Shown here piece after piece: positions 26,778 to 35,077 of a stretch of 64,000 bases of DNA. Position 1 is the first letter of the stretch. The number at the start of each line of letters is the position of its first letter. Position numbers and translations under genes: made by a program. Source of the DNA: Pseudomonadota bacterium (GTDB lineage Bacteria; Pseudomonadota; Alphaproteobacteria; Rhizobiales; Xanthobacteraceae); NCBI GenBank assembly GCA_018240595.1, contig JAFEFL010000045.1, positions 1 to 64,000 on the forward strand. Direction: 5' to 3'. The notes beneath the pieces were generated by a model that worked only from the letters and a program-made list of their open reading frames with translations, was not told the DNA's origin and searched no databases.

Positions 26778-27242
26778 ATGGCGCGAGCGCTCTGTCTTGC
26801 TGCGCTGGTGGCCGTGATGGCGGCCGGCGCAGCGCGCGCCTACGACTTCCCGCCGCTCAAACCGATGAACGAGACCGAAGTCGAGCCGGCCCTGCTGGCC
26901 GATGTTTTCGGCGTCTGGGAGCTGCGCGACAAGAGCGGCAAGCGCCGCTGCCGCATCACCTTGCTGAAGGAGATGGGCATCGGCGGCCGGCAGGTCGAGG
27001 TCGCGCCCGGCTGCGAAAAGGCGTTTCCGGTCATGGGCGACATCGCCGGCTGGCGCCTCCAGGAAAGCTGGACCATCGATTTAATAGACCCGTTACGCCA
27101 GACTCGGATACGCTTGGAGACGCCGGACGAGCGCTATATCGCCATCGGCGACGACAAGGATGTCGCCGGCATCGATACGTTCGCCAAGATCGAAACCAAG
27201 ATCGAAACGAAGAGCGAAACCAAGGTACCGAAAAAGAAATGA
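26778..27242 (+). CDS. Inh/AprI-type metalloprotease inhibitor-like exported protein (single domain)
   Basis: A 154-residue protein. A signal peptide at 1-21 ends AARAY. One Inh-type domain follows: FGVWELRDKSGKRRCRITL with Cys58 and Cys79, then a conserved GWRL. Inh proteins are periplasmic eight-stranded barrels that block serralysin-type metalloproteases, with one disulfide. The tail has a charged repeat (KIETKIETKSETK). The stop overlaps the next gene by 4 bp. No serralysin gene is in the window, so the target, if any, is elsewhere. Confidence 0.72.
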   Translation: MARALCLAALVAVMAAGAARAYDFPPLKPMNETEVEPALLADVFGVWELRDKSGKRRCRITLLKEMGIGGRQVEVAPGCEKAFPVMGDIAGWRLQESWTIDLIDPLRQTRIRLETPDERYIAIGDDKDVAGIDTFAKIETKIETKSETKVPKKK

Positions 27243-27922
27243 CCGCGACGCGGACCGCCCTGATCGTCCTTGCCGCTCTGGCGCTGTCGCCGGCTCATGC
27301 CCAGCAGGCGGCCATGGGCGATTCCGCCAAGGACATGCTCGGGGCCTGGGAGTTCTCCAACGCCGACCGCGACAAGCGCTGCACGGCGACTTTCAAGAAC
27401 ACCGCCGTGAAAGGCGGCTTCAAGGTCGAGTTCGACGCCAATTGCGCGAGCCTCTTTCCCTTCATTGCCGAAGTGACAGGCTGGCGTTATCCGGAGAACG
27501 ACAACCTGTTCCTGTTCGACGCCGGCGGCAAGACGCTCGCCGAGTTCAGCGAAGTCGAGAGCGGCATGTTCGAGGCGCCGACGCCGGGCGTCGGTGTGCT
27601 GTTCCTGCAGAACGCGGCGGCGGCCGCACCGCCGCCGAAGAAGCCGGAGGAAGTCGCCGGCGATTGGACTGTCACCGGCACCGGCCCGCTCTGCGAGATT
27701 TCGCTGTCCACGACGGTGGAAGGTGACGGCATGAAGCTCATCATGAAACCGGGTTGCAGCGGCGACATCGCCAAGCAGCAGTTCGGACGCTGGCGCATCG
27801 ACGGCGGCGAATTGTTGCTGCTGCCGGCGCAGGGCACGCCGTGGCGCTTCGTCGAGAACGACACCGACACGTGGCAGCGCATTCCGGAATCCGCGACGCC
27901 GATGACCCTGGTGCGCAAGTAG
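27239..27922 (+). CDS. Tandem-domain Inh/AprI-like exported protein
   Basis: A 227-residue protein with signal peptide 1-21 (ALALSPAHAQ). Two Inh-type domains are joined by an Ala/Pro linker (about residues 126-136). Domain 1 has MLGAWEFSNADRDKRC with Cys48/Cys69. Domain 2 has VAGDWTVTGTGPLCEISL with Cys152/Cys173 and FGRWRIDGGELLLL. Each domain keeps its likely disulfide pair. ATG overlaps the preceding stop (ATGA), so the single- and double-domain proteins are made together. A doubled inhibitor could bind two proteases or have another envelope role. Confidence 0.72.
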   Translation: MTATRTALIVLAALALSPAHAQQAAMGDSAKDMLGAWEFSNADRDKRCTATFKNTAVKGGFKVEFDANCASLFPFIAEVTGWRYPENDNLFLFDAGGKTLAEFSEVESGMFEAPTPGVGVLFLQNAAAAAPPPKKPEEVAGDWTVTGTGPLCEISLSTTVEGDGMKLIMKPGCSGDIAKQQFGRWRIDGGELLLLPAQGTPWRFVENDTDTWQRIPESATPMTLVRK

Positions 27923-27939
27923 CCGTTCGCCGGGCGGCG

Positions 27940-29031
27940 CTACGGCACCACGGCGAAGAACAGAAACACCGCGAAGATCACGAGGTGCACGATGCCTTGG
28001 AGCACGGTCGTGCGCCCGGTGCCCAAAGTGATGACGCCGATGGTCAGCGTCAGCACCAGTAGCACCTGATCCTTGGCGCCGAGACCGAGCTCGAGCGGCT
28101 GCTGCAGGACAATCGATACCACCGCGACGACGGGAATGGTCAGGCCGATGGTGGCCAGCACCGAACCGAGCGCGAGATTGAGACTGGTCTGCAGGCGGTC
28201 GTTGCGCGCCGCATTGAGGGCGGCAAGTCCCTCCGGCAGCAGCACCACGGCGGCGATGACGATGCCGACGACCGCCTTCGGCACGCCGAGGTGGGCGATG
28301 CCGAGTTCGACGGCGGGGGTCAGCACCTTGGCCAGGCTGACGACGGCGACAAGCGACACCACCAGCAGTGCCGCGCTCATCGTCGTCGCGCGCGCCGTCG
28401 GCGGCGGCGCATGTGCCGCCTCGTCGGCCTCCTGGACCGGGAGAAAATAATCGCGGTGCCGCACGGTCTGGATGAAGACGAATGAGCAATAGAGGATCAG
28501 CGAGACCGAACCGGCAAAAATGAGTTGCGACGTGCTGTACAACGGTCCGAGGCCGCTTGCCGCGTAGTTCGGCAGGATCAGCGTCAGGCCGCTCAGCGCC
28601 ACCAGCACGGCAAGCGCCGCGCTTGCGCCCTGAAGCTGGAAGCCCTGTTCGTGATGGCGGGCGCCGCCCACCAGCAAGCAGGCGCCAACGATGCCGTTGC
28701 AGACGATCATGATCGCGGCGAACACCGTATCGCGCGCCAGTCCGGCCTTCTCGGCCGGCGCCGCGACCATCACGGAGACGATGAGCGTCGCCTCGATGAC
28801 CGTGACCGCGAGCGCCAGCACCAGCGTGCCGAAAGGTTCGCCGACCCGGTGCGCCACGACTTCGGCGTGGTAGACTGCGGCGAATACCGTGCCGAACAGC
28901 ACGATGCCGGCGATGGCCGACATCACGCCGCTGGCGCCGACCAGCCACGCCGCGGCCAGGGTGAGAACAGCGGCGGCTGGCCAGACCCACGTCCAGGCTT
29001 TTGTCCATCGTGGCGTCGTCGTCGCAACCAT
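27940..29031 (-). CDS. ChaA-type calcium/cation:proton antiporter
   Basis: A 363-residue membrane protein of the CaCA superfamily, close to ChaA and rhizobial Y4hA. About 11 hydrophobic segments form two alpha repeats, with acidic signature segments AVTVIEATLIVSVM in the first and IAAVVLLPEGLAALNAARN in the second. A hydrophilic loop rich in His/Glu (VQEADEAAHAPPPTAR) separates the halves. It exports Ca2+, Na+ or K+ in exchange for protons. Convergent with the inhibitor gene across 17 bp. Confidence 0.87.
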   Translation of the reverse strand: MVATTTPRWTKAWTWVWPAAAVLTLAAAWLVGASGVMSAIAGIVLFGTVFAAVYHAEVVAHRVGEPFGTLVLALAVTVIEATLIVSVMVAAPAEKAGLARDTVFAAIMIVCNGIVGACLLVGGARHHEQGFQLQGASAALAVLVALSGLTLILPNYAASGLGPLYSTSQLIFAGSVSLILYCSFVFIQTVRHRDYFLPVQEADEAAHAPPPTARATTMSAALLVVSLVAVVSLAKVLTPAVELGIAHLGVPKAVVGIVIAAVVLLPEGLAALNAARNDRLQTSLNLALGSVLATIGLTIPVVAVVSIVLQQPLELGLGAKDQVLLVLTLTIGVITLGTGRTTVLQGIVHLVIFAVFLFFAVVP

Positions 29032-29080
29032 GAGGCTCCTCGCGAGTTCCGAGGAACCCTTATAGCAGGTTGCGTCGGGT

Positions 29081-29812
29081 TCAGATCAGTTTCAGCCCCT
29101 TGAGGCTGGCATGGCCGTCCTTGCCGACGATGATGTGGTCGTGAACGGCGATGCCGAGGGGCTTGGCGACCTCGATGATCGCCTGCGTCATCTGAATGTC
29201 TGCCCGGGAAGGGGTGGGATCTCCCGACGGATGGTTGTGCACCAGGATCAACGCGGTCGCCGACAGCTCGAGCGCGCGCTTGACCACCTCGCGGGGATAG
29301 ACCGGCGTGTGGTCGACCGTGCCCTTCTGCTGCACTTCGTCGGCGATGAGCTGGTTGCGCTTGTCGAGGAACAGGAGCCGGAATTGCTCCTTGTCCTCAT
29401 AGGCCATGGCGGCGCGGCAATAGTCGAGCACGCTGCCCCATGACGACAACACCGGGCGCTTGCCGACCTCGCCGCGTGCGATCCGCTTGGCCGAGGCGTG
29501 CACGATCTTCAATTCGTCGATCACGGCGTCGCCGACGCCCTTGGTTTCCTTCAGGCGCGCGCGCGGCGCGGCCATGACTTCGGCGAATGAACCGAACTTG
29601 GCGACCAGCTCCTTGGCCAGCGGCTTGACGTCCCGCTGCGGAATGGCGCGGAACAGGACGAGTTCGAGCAGCTCATAGTCGCTGACGGCATCCTCGCCGG
29701 CCTTGCGAAAGCGTTCGCGCAGCCTTTCGCGGTGGCCGTGATAATGCGGCGTCGCTTCGGCAAGCCCAGGCGCGCCGTCGGCTTCGTCGTCGGTTCTGAA
29801 GGGATCCACCAT
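29081..29812 (-). CDS. radC: RadC-family JAMM protein
   Basis: A 243-residue RadC. The N-terminal helix-hairpin-helix region includes [19 protein letters not shown] and [16 protein letters not shown]. The C-terminal JAMM zinc-metalloprotease-like domain carries [15 protein letters not shown] with the His-x-His and Asp ligands, and an upstream Glu in [17 protein letters not shown]. The name RadC is historical and the true function is not settled. It lies 66 bp downstream of map, a pairing common in alphaproteobacteria. Confidence 0.92.
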   Translation of the reverse strand: MVDPFRTDDEADGAPGLAEATPHYHGHRERLRERFRKAGEDAVSDYELLELVLFRAIPQRDVKPLAKELVAKFGSFAEVMAAPRARLKETKGVGDAVIDELKIVHASAKRIARGEVGKRPVLSSWGSVLDYCRAAMAYEDKEQFRLLFLDKRNQLIADEVQQKGTVDHTPVYPREVVKRALELSATALILVHNHPSGDPTPSRADIQMTQAIIEVAKPLGIAVHDHIIVGKDGHASLKGLKLI

Positions 29813-29878
29813 GCGCCACGTGTCCGCTCAACCGGAGCGGGCACTATAGGTGGAATCCACGCGAACGGCGAGGCCGGT

Positions 29879-30703
29879 TCAGACGTTATAGGGCGGCTTG
29901 TCGAGCCCGGCGGGCGAGAAGGTGAAAACCTCGACCCCGTCGGCGGTCACGCCGACCGTGTGTTCGAACTGGGCCGACAACGAGCGGTCGCGGGTCACCG
30001 CGGTCCAGCCGTCGGACAGCACCTTCACGTGCGGGCGGCCGAGATTGATCATCGGCTCGACGGTGAAGAACATGCCGGGCCTGAGCACGACGCCTTCGCC
30101 GGGGCGCCCGACGTGGACGATGTTCGGCTCGTCGTGGAACAGCCGTCCCAGGCCGTGGCCGCAGAAGTCGCGCACCACGCTCATGTGTTGCGCCTCGACA
30201 TAGCTCTGGATGGCGTGGCCGATGTCGCCGGTGGTGGCGCCGGGCCGGATGACGGCGATACCGCGCATCATCGATTCATGCGTGACTTCGATCAGGCGTT
30301 CGGCGCGACGCGGAATATTGCCGACCGGATACATGCGGCTCGAGTCGCCATGCCAGCCGTCGAGAATCAGGGTGACGTCGATATTGACGATATCGCCGTC
30401 CTTGAGCGGCTTGTCGCTCGGGATGCCGTGGCAGACCACATGGTTGATCGACGTGCAGGTGGACTTTCGGTAGCCGCGATACATCAGCGTCGCCGGCAGC
30501 GCGCCATTGTCCATGGCGAATTCATAAACGAGCTGGTCGATCTTGTCGGTCGGCACGCCCGGCTTGACGTAGGGCGTCAACATGTCGAGGCAGCGCGCGG
30601 TGAGCTGCCCGGCCTTGCGCATGCCTTCGAAAGCGGCGGGGCCGTGAAGCTTGATCTGCCCGGTTTTGCGCTGGGGGGCGACGGCGGCGTCGATGTAGGT
30701 CAT
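29879..30703 (-). CDS. map: Methionine aminopeptidase, type I
   Basis: A 274-residue type I MetAP. It removes the N-terminal Met from nascent proteins. The five metal ligands are visible: Asp in VNIDVTLILDGWHGDSSR (two Asp), His in CGHGLGRLFHDEPN, Glu in FFTVEPMIN and Glu in SAQFEHTVGVT. HGIPSDKPLKDGD is the usual approach to the active site. Essential housekeeping gene, followed by radC on the same strand. Confidence 0.95.
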   Translation of the reverse strand: MTYIDAAVAPQRKTGQIKLHGPAAFEGMRKAGQLTARCLDMLTPYVKPGVPTDKIDQLVYEFAMDNGALPATLMYRGYRKSTCTSINHVVCHGIPSDKPLKDGDIVNIDVTLILDGWHGDSSRMYPVGNIPRRAERLIEVTHESMMRGIAVIRPGATTGDIGHAIQSYVEAQHMSVVRDFCGHGLGRLFHDEPNIVHVGRPGEGVVLRPGMFFTVEPMINLGRPHVKVLSDGWTAVTRDRSLSAQFEHTVGVTADGVEVFTFSPAGLDKPPYNV

Positions 30704-30751
30704 GCCGCCAATGTAGGGTTTAGCGGCGAGAGGGGCAAGTTACCCGAGAAC

Positions 30752-30784
30752 GCGGGAATCCCAGCAAATTTGCGGGATTCCCGC
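30752..30784. terminator. Perfect 11-bp inverted repeat downstream of denD-like gene
   Basis: GCGGGAATCCC and GGGATTCCCGC flank an 11-nt spacer that itself contains the palindrome GCAAATTTGC. It lies 10 nt past the stop of the dehydrogenase at 30794 and 49 nt before map. The strong stem suits termination, but no T-run follows on the minus strand. An operator upstream of map is the alternative. Confidence 0.5.
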
Positions 30785-30793
30785 CGCATTGCG

Positions 30794-31771
30794 TCAGGCG
30801 ATCTTGCCGCCCAGTTCGTCCTCGATATGGGCCTTCACGATCTCGTCGAAGTCCTTCTCGGCCTTGAAGCCGAGTTCCGCGGCGCGCTTGGCGTCGATGC
30901 GTTCGGACCAGCCAGCGACGATGCGCATGACGAGTTCATCCGGCTGGCGCTTGATGCGGGCCGCGACTTTCGGCCCGGCAATGCGGGTCAGCGATTCGAT
31001 CTGCTCGGCCACGGTGCAGCACACGCCCGGCATTGCGAGATTGATGCGCGGCCCGAGTTGTTCGCGGGTCAGGCTGGCGGCATGGATGAGGAAGCCGACC
31101 GCGGAGCGCGGCGAGGCGTGGGTGTGCCGCACGGTATCGGCCACCGGCAGGATCGCTTCCTGGCCGGCCAAGGGCTCACGGATGATGCCGGAGAAGAAGC
31201 CGGACGCCGCCTTGTTCGGCTTGCCGGGGCGCACGCAGATGGTCGGCAGGCGGATGCCGACGCCGTCGAGGAAGCCACGGCGATTGTAGTCGGCCAGCAG
31301 CAATTCGCTGATTGCCTTCTGCGTGCCGTAGGAGGTGAGCGGCGTCAGGTGGAAGTCGTCTGGAATCGCATGCGGGAACGGCGCGCCATAGACCGCGATC
31401 GACGAGGTGAAGATGAACTTCGGATGATAGTTCTCGCTGTGGCGGATGGCTTCGAGCAGCGCCCGCGTTCCGTCGAGATTGACGTGGTAGCCCTTGTCGA
31501 AATCGATCTCGGCCTCGCCGGAGACGACGCCGGCGAGGTGGAAGATCACCTCCGGCTTTTCGGCGATCAGCTTCTCGGCTGCGCCGGGCGCCGCCAGATC
31601 GCCGGTGACGATATCGACCTTGCCGGCAAAGCCCGCCGGCTTGTCCGCTGCGACAACGTCGGTCAGCGTGAACTTGTCGATCGGCTTGCCGTTGAGACCG
31701 CCGTCCTTGACCAGACGGGCGGTCAGCTTGCGTCCGATCATGCCGGCTGCGCCGGTCACCACCACATGCAT
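30794..31771 (-). CDS. denD: NAD-dependent epimerase/dehydratase, D-erythronate dehydrogenase-like
   Basis: A 325-residue extended-SDR protein. It has VVTGAAGMIGRKL (cofactor loop), HLAGVVSGEAEIDF, catalytic Ser in FTSSIAVYG and YGTQKAISELLL (Tyr, Lys). PTICVRPGKPNKAASGFFSGIIREPL and MPGVCCTVAEQI match DenD, which oxidises D-erythronate to 2-keto-D-erythronate. The companion kinase and aldolase of that pathway are absent here, so the assignment rests on sequence resemblance. ATG 31771 has GAGGAAA ahead of it. Confidence 0.78.
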   Translation of the reverse strand: MHVVVTGAAGMIGRKLTARLVKDGGLNGKPIDKFTLTDVVAADKPAGFAGKVDIVTGDLAAPGAAEKLIAEKPEVIFHLAGVVSGEAEIDFDKGYHVNLDGTRALLEAIRHSENYHPKFIFTSSIAVYGAPFPHAIPDDFHLTPLTSYGTQKAISELLLADYNRRGFLDGVGIRLPTICVRPGKPNKAASGFFSGIIREPLAGQEAILPVADTVRHTHASPRSAVGFLIHAASLTREQLGPRINLAMPGVCCTVAEQIESLTRIAGPKVAARIKRQPDELVMRIVAGWSERIDAKRAAELGFKAEKDFDEIVKAHIEDELGGKIA

Positions 31772-31811
31772 ATCGCGTTTCCTCGTTTTCGTTCTTGCGT
31801 CTTGGCTTTCT

Positions 31812-33050
31812 TCAATTCTCTTCGGCGGGCTGGAACCGGTCGAGGTGCCGCAGATCCGGAAACAGGCCCATCCACACACCGGCCACGATCAGCGATCCGA
31901 TGCCGCCGATCAAGACCGAGTTTACAGCCCCCAGCCAGCCGGCGACCGCGCCGGCTTCGAAATCGCCGAGCGTATTCGACGAGCCGACGAAAAGGTAGTT
32001 GATGGCGCTGACCCGTCCGCGCATGTGGTCCGGCGTTTCGAGTTGCACCAGGCTGAAACGGATGACGACACTGACGGCATCGGAGGCGCCGAGCACGCCC
32101 AGCGCCAGCATCGACAGCGGCAGCCACGTGGACAGGCCGAACACCACGGTGGCGACGCCGAACACCGCGACCGAGATGAACATCTTGCGGCCGAGGTGGC
32201 GCTCGACCGGAACGCGCGACAGGACGATGGCGGTCACCAGCGCGCCGACCGCCGGCGCCGAGCGCAACAGGCCGAAGCCGGTAGGGCCGGCGGCGAGAAT
32301 ATCCTTGGCGAAGACCGGCAGCAGCGCGGTGGCGCCGCCGAGCAGCACGACGAAGAGATCGAGCGTGATGACGCCAAGCAGCCGGCGGCGGCTGCAGATG
32401 AACTGAAATCCGGCCAGCGCCGAGCGCAAGGTCGGCGGATCGCGGCTCGGCACATTGCCCTTGATCCTGATGGCGCTCAGGCAGGCGAGCGCCGCGATGA
32501 AGAAGACGACGCAGACCGCGCTGACGGCGCGCGGCTCGACGGCATAGAGAAAACCGCCGAGCGCGGGGCCGCAAATGACCGCGACCTGGTTGGCCGAGGT
32601 CCAGGCCGCGACGGCGCGCGGCAGCAGGCTCGCCGGCACTGTGGCTGGCACCAGCGAATGCCCGGTCGGCAGCTCGAAAGCGCGGGCGCAGCCGATGGCG
32701 AAGACGACGGCAAAGAGCAGCTCGCGCGTCAGCCAGCCGGCGAGCATGGCCGCCGTCACGACGGCGGCGCAGAGTGCGTAGACCGACAGCGCGAGGCGCA
32801 CGATCATGCGCCGGTCATAGCGGTCGGCGGCATGGCCGATCGCCAAGGTCAGAACGACCGCCGGGATGAACTGAAGCAGGCCGATCAGTCCGAGATCGAA
32901 GGCGCTGCCGGTGATGGCGTAGATCGACCAGCCGATGACCACCGCGAGGGCCTGATAGCCGATGGTGGCGAGCAGACGCGTCAGCCACAGCAGGACGAAA
33001 GCCCGCTCGTGCAGCAGGCGGCCGGCCGGCGGCGCGGGCGCTTCGCTCAT
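31812..33050 (-). CDS. MFS transporter (enterobactin-exporter-like)
   Basis: A 412-residue major facilitator protein with 12 membrane helices. The loop-2 motif is GHAADRYDRRMIVR, and the second-half equivalent is RVPVERHLGRKMF. LPTGHSLVPATVPASLLPRA and the overall pattern match the MFS_3/EntS group. Such transporters usually export siderophores or drugs. ATG 33050 overlaps the stop of the upstream GNAT gene by 4 bp, so the two are coupled. The substrate is unknown. Confidence 0.87.
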   Translation of the reverse strand: MSEAPAPPAGRLLHERAFVLLWLTRLLATIGYQALAVVIGWSIYAITGSAFDLGLIGLLQFIPAVVLTLAIGHAADRYDRRMIVRLALSVYALCAAVVTAAMLAGWLTRELLFAVVFAIGCARAFELPTGHSLVPATVPASLLPRAVAAWTSANQVAVICGPALGGFLYAVEPRAVSAVCVVFFIAALACLSAIRIKGNVPSRDPPTLRSALAGFQFICSRRRLLGVITLDLFVVLLGGATALLPVFAKDILAAGPTGFGLLRSAPAVGALVTAIVLSRVPVERHLGRKMFISVAVFGVATVVFGLSTWLPLSMLALGVLGASDAVSVVIRFSLVQLETPDHMRGRVSAINYLFVGSSNTLGDFEAGAVAGWLGAVNSVLIGGIGSLIVAGVWMGLFPDLRHLDRFQPAEEN

Positions 33051-33766
33051 CCTGCAAGGCCGTTCATCTGACCCAGCGAAATCTTCTGCCGGCCTTGGAC
33101 ATCGAAATTGTCCGGCGCCAGCCAGCGTCCGAAGGCCGTCTTGCGCGCCGGCCACTCGTTGTCGATCATCGAATACCACGCGGTGTCGCGGTTGCGGCCC
33201 TTGACGACAATGGCGTTGCGGAACACGCCCTCGAACACGAAGCCGTAGCGCAAGGCGGCACGCCGCGACGGCGCGTTGAGCGCGTTGCATTTCCATTCGT
33301 AACGGCGATAGCCGAGCGTATCGAACACGTAGCGGGCGAGCAGATATTGCGCCTCGGTGCCGAGCTGCGTCTGCTTCAGCGCCGGCGCATAGAGCACGTG
33401 GCCGACCTCGATCACGCGCATCTCCGGGCGGATTTCCAACAGCGTGAAATAGCCGGCCGCGCGGCCCTTGCTGTCGACAATAGCGAAGGCATAGGGATCG
33501 GCGAGGCCGGCGCGCTTGGCGATGAACCTGGCGAAAGCATCGGCATCGTCAAACGGCCCGTCAGCCATATAGGTCCACAAGTCGTCGTGGCCCCTGACCG
33601 CGTCCCACAGGTCCGCGGCGTGATGGTCCTGCAATTTCTCGATGCGGCCGTAGCGGCCTTCGATGGTGGTCGGCCCGGGGCGGCTGGCCGGCGCCGTATC
33701 GACCTTGAGGCCGACCGGCTGGCCGGTTTCGGGGAGCGGCTCCGACTGCAGTTTGAAATCCGGCAT
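33047..33766 (-). CDS. GNAT-family N-acetyltransferase (RimJ/RimL type)
   Basis: A 239-residue GNAT protein with an N-terminal extension of about 40 residues. The core runs from DLWDAVRGHDDLWTYM to YGFVFEGVFRNAIVVKGRNR; the acetyl-CoA loop is in KQTQLGTEAQYLLARYVFD. RYEWKCNALNAPSRRAALR is typical of RimJ/RimL-like enzymes acting on small molecules or protein N-termini. It overlaps the MFS gene by 4 bp and follows the PEP-mutase-family gene by 5 bp: a three-gene operon. Confidence 0.85.
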   Translation of the reverse strand: MPDFKLQSEPLPETGQPVGLKVDTAPASRPGPTTIEGRYGRIEKLQDHHAADLWDAVRGHDDLWTYMADGPFDDADAFARFIAKRAGLADPYAFAIVDSKGRAAGYFTLLEIRPEMRVIEVGHVLYAPALKQTQLGTEAQYLLARYVFDTLGYRRYEWKCNALNAPSRRAALRYGFVFEGVFRNAIVVKGRNRDTAWYSMIDNEWPARKTAFGRWLAPDNFDVQGRQKISLGQMNGLAG

Positions 33767-33771
33767 GGCGA

Positions 33772-34605
33772 TTACTTCTGCGGCTCGTGTTCGCCGAAGA
33801 ACCTGTTCAGCTCCGCGTTCGAGATCACGCCGGCGAAGCTGTCGAACTTGCCCTCTTTGGCGATCTGCGTCGCCGACTTGATGAAGGCGTCCATCGCGAC
33901 GCGTGCGAGCGTGCCGCCGACGCTGATGCGGCGCACGCCCATGGCGGCGATGTCGTCCACGGTGAAGCCGCCGGCAAAGGACATCAGCAGATTGACGGCG
34001 TTCGGCCTAACGGCGTTCACCACCGCTTCGATCTGCTCGCGCGTCTTGATGCCGGGCACGTACAGGCACTCGGCGCCGGCCTCGGCGAAGGCGGTCAGGC
34101 GGCGGATGGCGTCGTCGAGATCGGGACGGCCGTGCAAAAAGCCTTCGGCGCGCCCGGTGAGGAGGACGCCGGAGCCGGACTTATCGATCGCTTGCCGCGC
34201 CGCGCGCATGCGGGCCACGGCCTTGTCGAAGTCATAGAGCGGGTTGCTTTCGTCGCCGGTGAAGTCCTCGATCGACAGGCCGGAGACACCGGTCTCGATG
34301 CAGCGCCGCACATTGTCGGCGACGGCGTCGGGATCGTGCGCGAAGCCGTTCTCGAAGTCGGCGTTCAGCGGGATATCGGTGGCGCCGGCGAGCTCGGCGT
34401 AATGCGCCAGCACGGTGTCGCGGTTCAGCGCGCCGTCGGGAAAGCCGAGCGAGTGAGCATGCCCCGAACTGGTGCTCGCCAGCGCCTTGAAGCCGAGGCC
34501 TTGCAGATACAGCGCGCTGCCGACATTCCACGGATTGGGAATGACGAAGCAGCCGGCCTTGTGCAGGTCCCTGAAGGCGTTTCGCTTCTCTGTGACGTTT
34601 GCCAT
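33772..34605 (-). CDS. Isocitrate lyase/PEP mutase-family protein
   Basis: A 277-residue (beta/alpha)8 enzyme of the ICL/PEPM superfamily. NADFENGFAHDPDAVADN carries the metal-binding acidic cluster, SIEDFTGDESNPLYDFDKA another, and LTGRAEGFLHGRPDLDDAI the conserved Arg/Glu. The lyase signature KKCGH is not present, so it is probably not isocitrate lyase; a C-C or C-P lyase of unknown substrate fits better. First gene of the operon with the GNAT and MFS genes. Confidence 0.83.
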   Translation of the reverse strand: MANVTEKRNAFRDLHKAGCFVIPNPWNVGSALYLQGLGFKALASTSSGHAHSLGFPDGALNRDTVLAHYAELAGATDIPLNADFENGFAHDPDAVADNVRRCIETGVSGLSIEDFTGDESNPLYDFDKAVARMRAARQAIDKSGSGVLLTGRAEGFLHGRPDLDDAIRRLTAFAEAGAECLYVPGIKTREQIEAVVNAVRPNAVNLLMSFAGGFTVDDIAAMGVRRISVGGTLARVAMDAFIKSATQIAKEGKFDSFAGVISNAELNRFFGEHEPQK

Positions 34606-34699
34606 GGCCGGCCCCGGTTGTTGCGATGAGCGGCCGGGACCGTGCCATGGTTACGTTGCGAAGGACAATGCCAATCCTTGATGGACCGATGAATGGCGG

Positions 34700-35077
34700 T
34701 CATGCCCGCCGGGATGACCCGGCAAAGCTCGTGCTTGAGGTGGTTTCGGGTACGGGCTTGGCCGTCGGCCGTGACATCTCCGCCGGCGACGACCGCGCCA
34801 GGATCAGGCGGCCTTGCGTGTCGAAGGAGCCGACGATGGCTTTGGGCCGGCCGTTTAGCAGATAAGTGCTCAAGCTGCGCTGGGTTCGCTCCGGCAGATC
34901 GAGATAGGCCCGGATCAGCTCAATGATGCCCGGCTCGCGCGTCCAGTAATAGAGCTCGAGCAAACGGCTCGTGTCGGTGCCGCCATTGATGATTGTCTTG
35001 ATCACTTCGCGGACCTCGTCGCTGTAACGATTGCTGGCATCGTCGAATCCGTCGCTACCCTTCGAATTACGTCGCAT
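34700..35077 (-). CDS. Small unknown protein co-encoded with the AHL synthase
   Basis: A 125-residue protein I do not recognise. The first half is predicted helical (YSDEVREVIKTIINGG, RLLELYYWTREPGIIELI, LPERTQRSLSTYLL). Then comes a short strand-like segment (PKAIVGSFDTQGRLILAR) and a Ser/Thr/Pro-rich, probably disordered tail. No signal peptide or membrane helix. Its ATG lies 11 bp inside the 3' end of luxI in another frame, so translation is coupled. That position suggests a role in the quorum-sensing output or as a modulator of LuxI/LuxR. Confidence 0.7.
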   Translation of the reverse strand: MRRNSKGSDGFDDASNRYSDEVREVIKTIINGGTDTSRLLELYYWTREPGIIELIRAYLDLPERTQRSLSTYLLNGRPKAIVGSFDTQGRLILARSSPAEMSRPTAKPVPETTSSTSFAGSSRRA

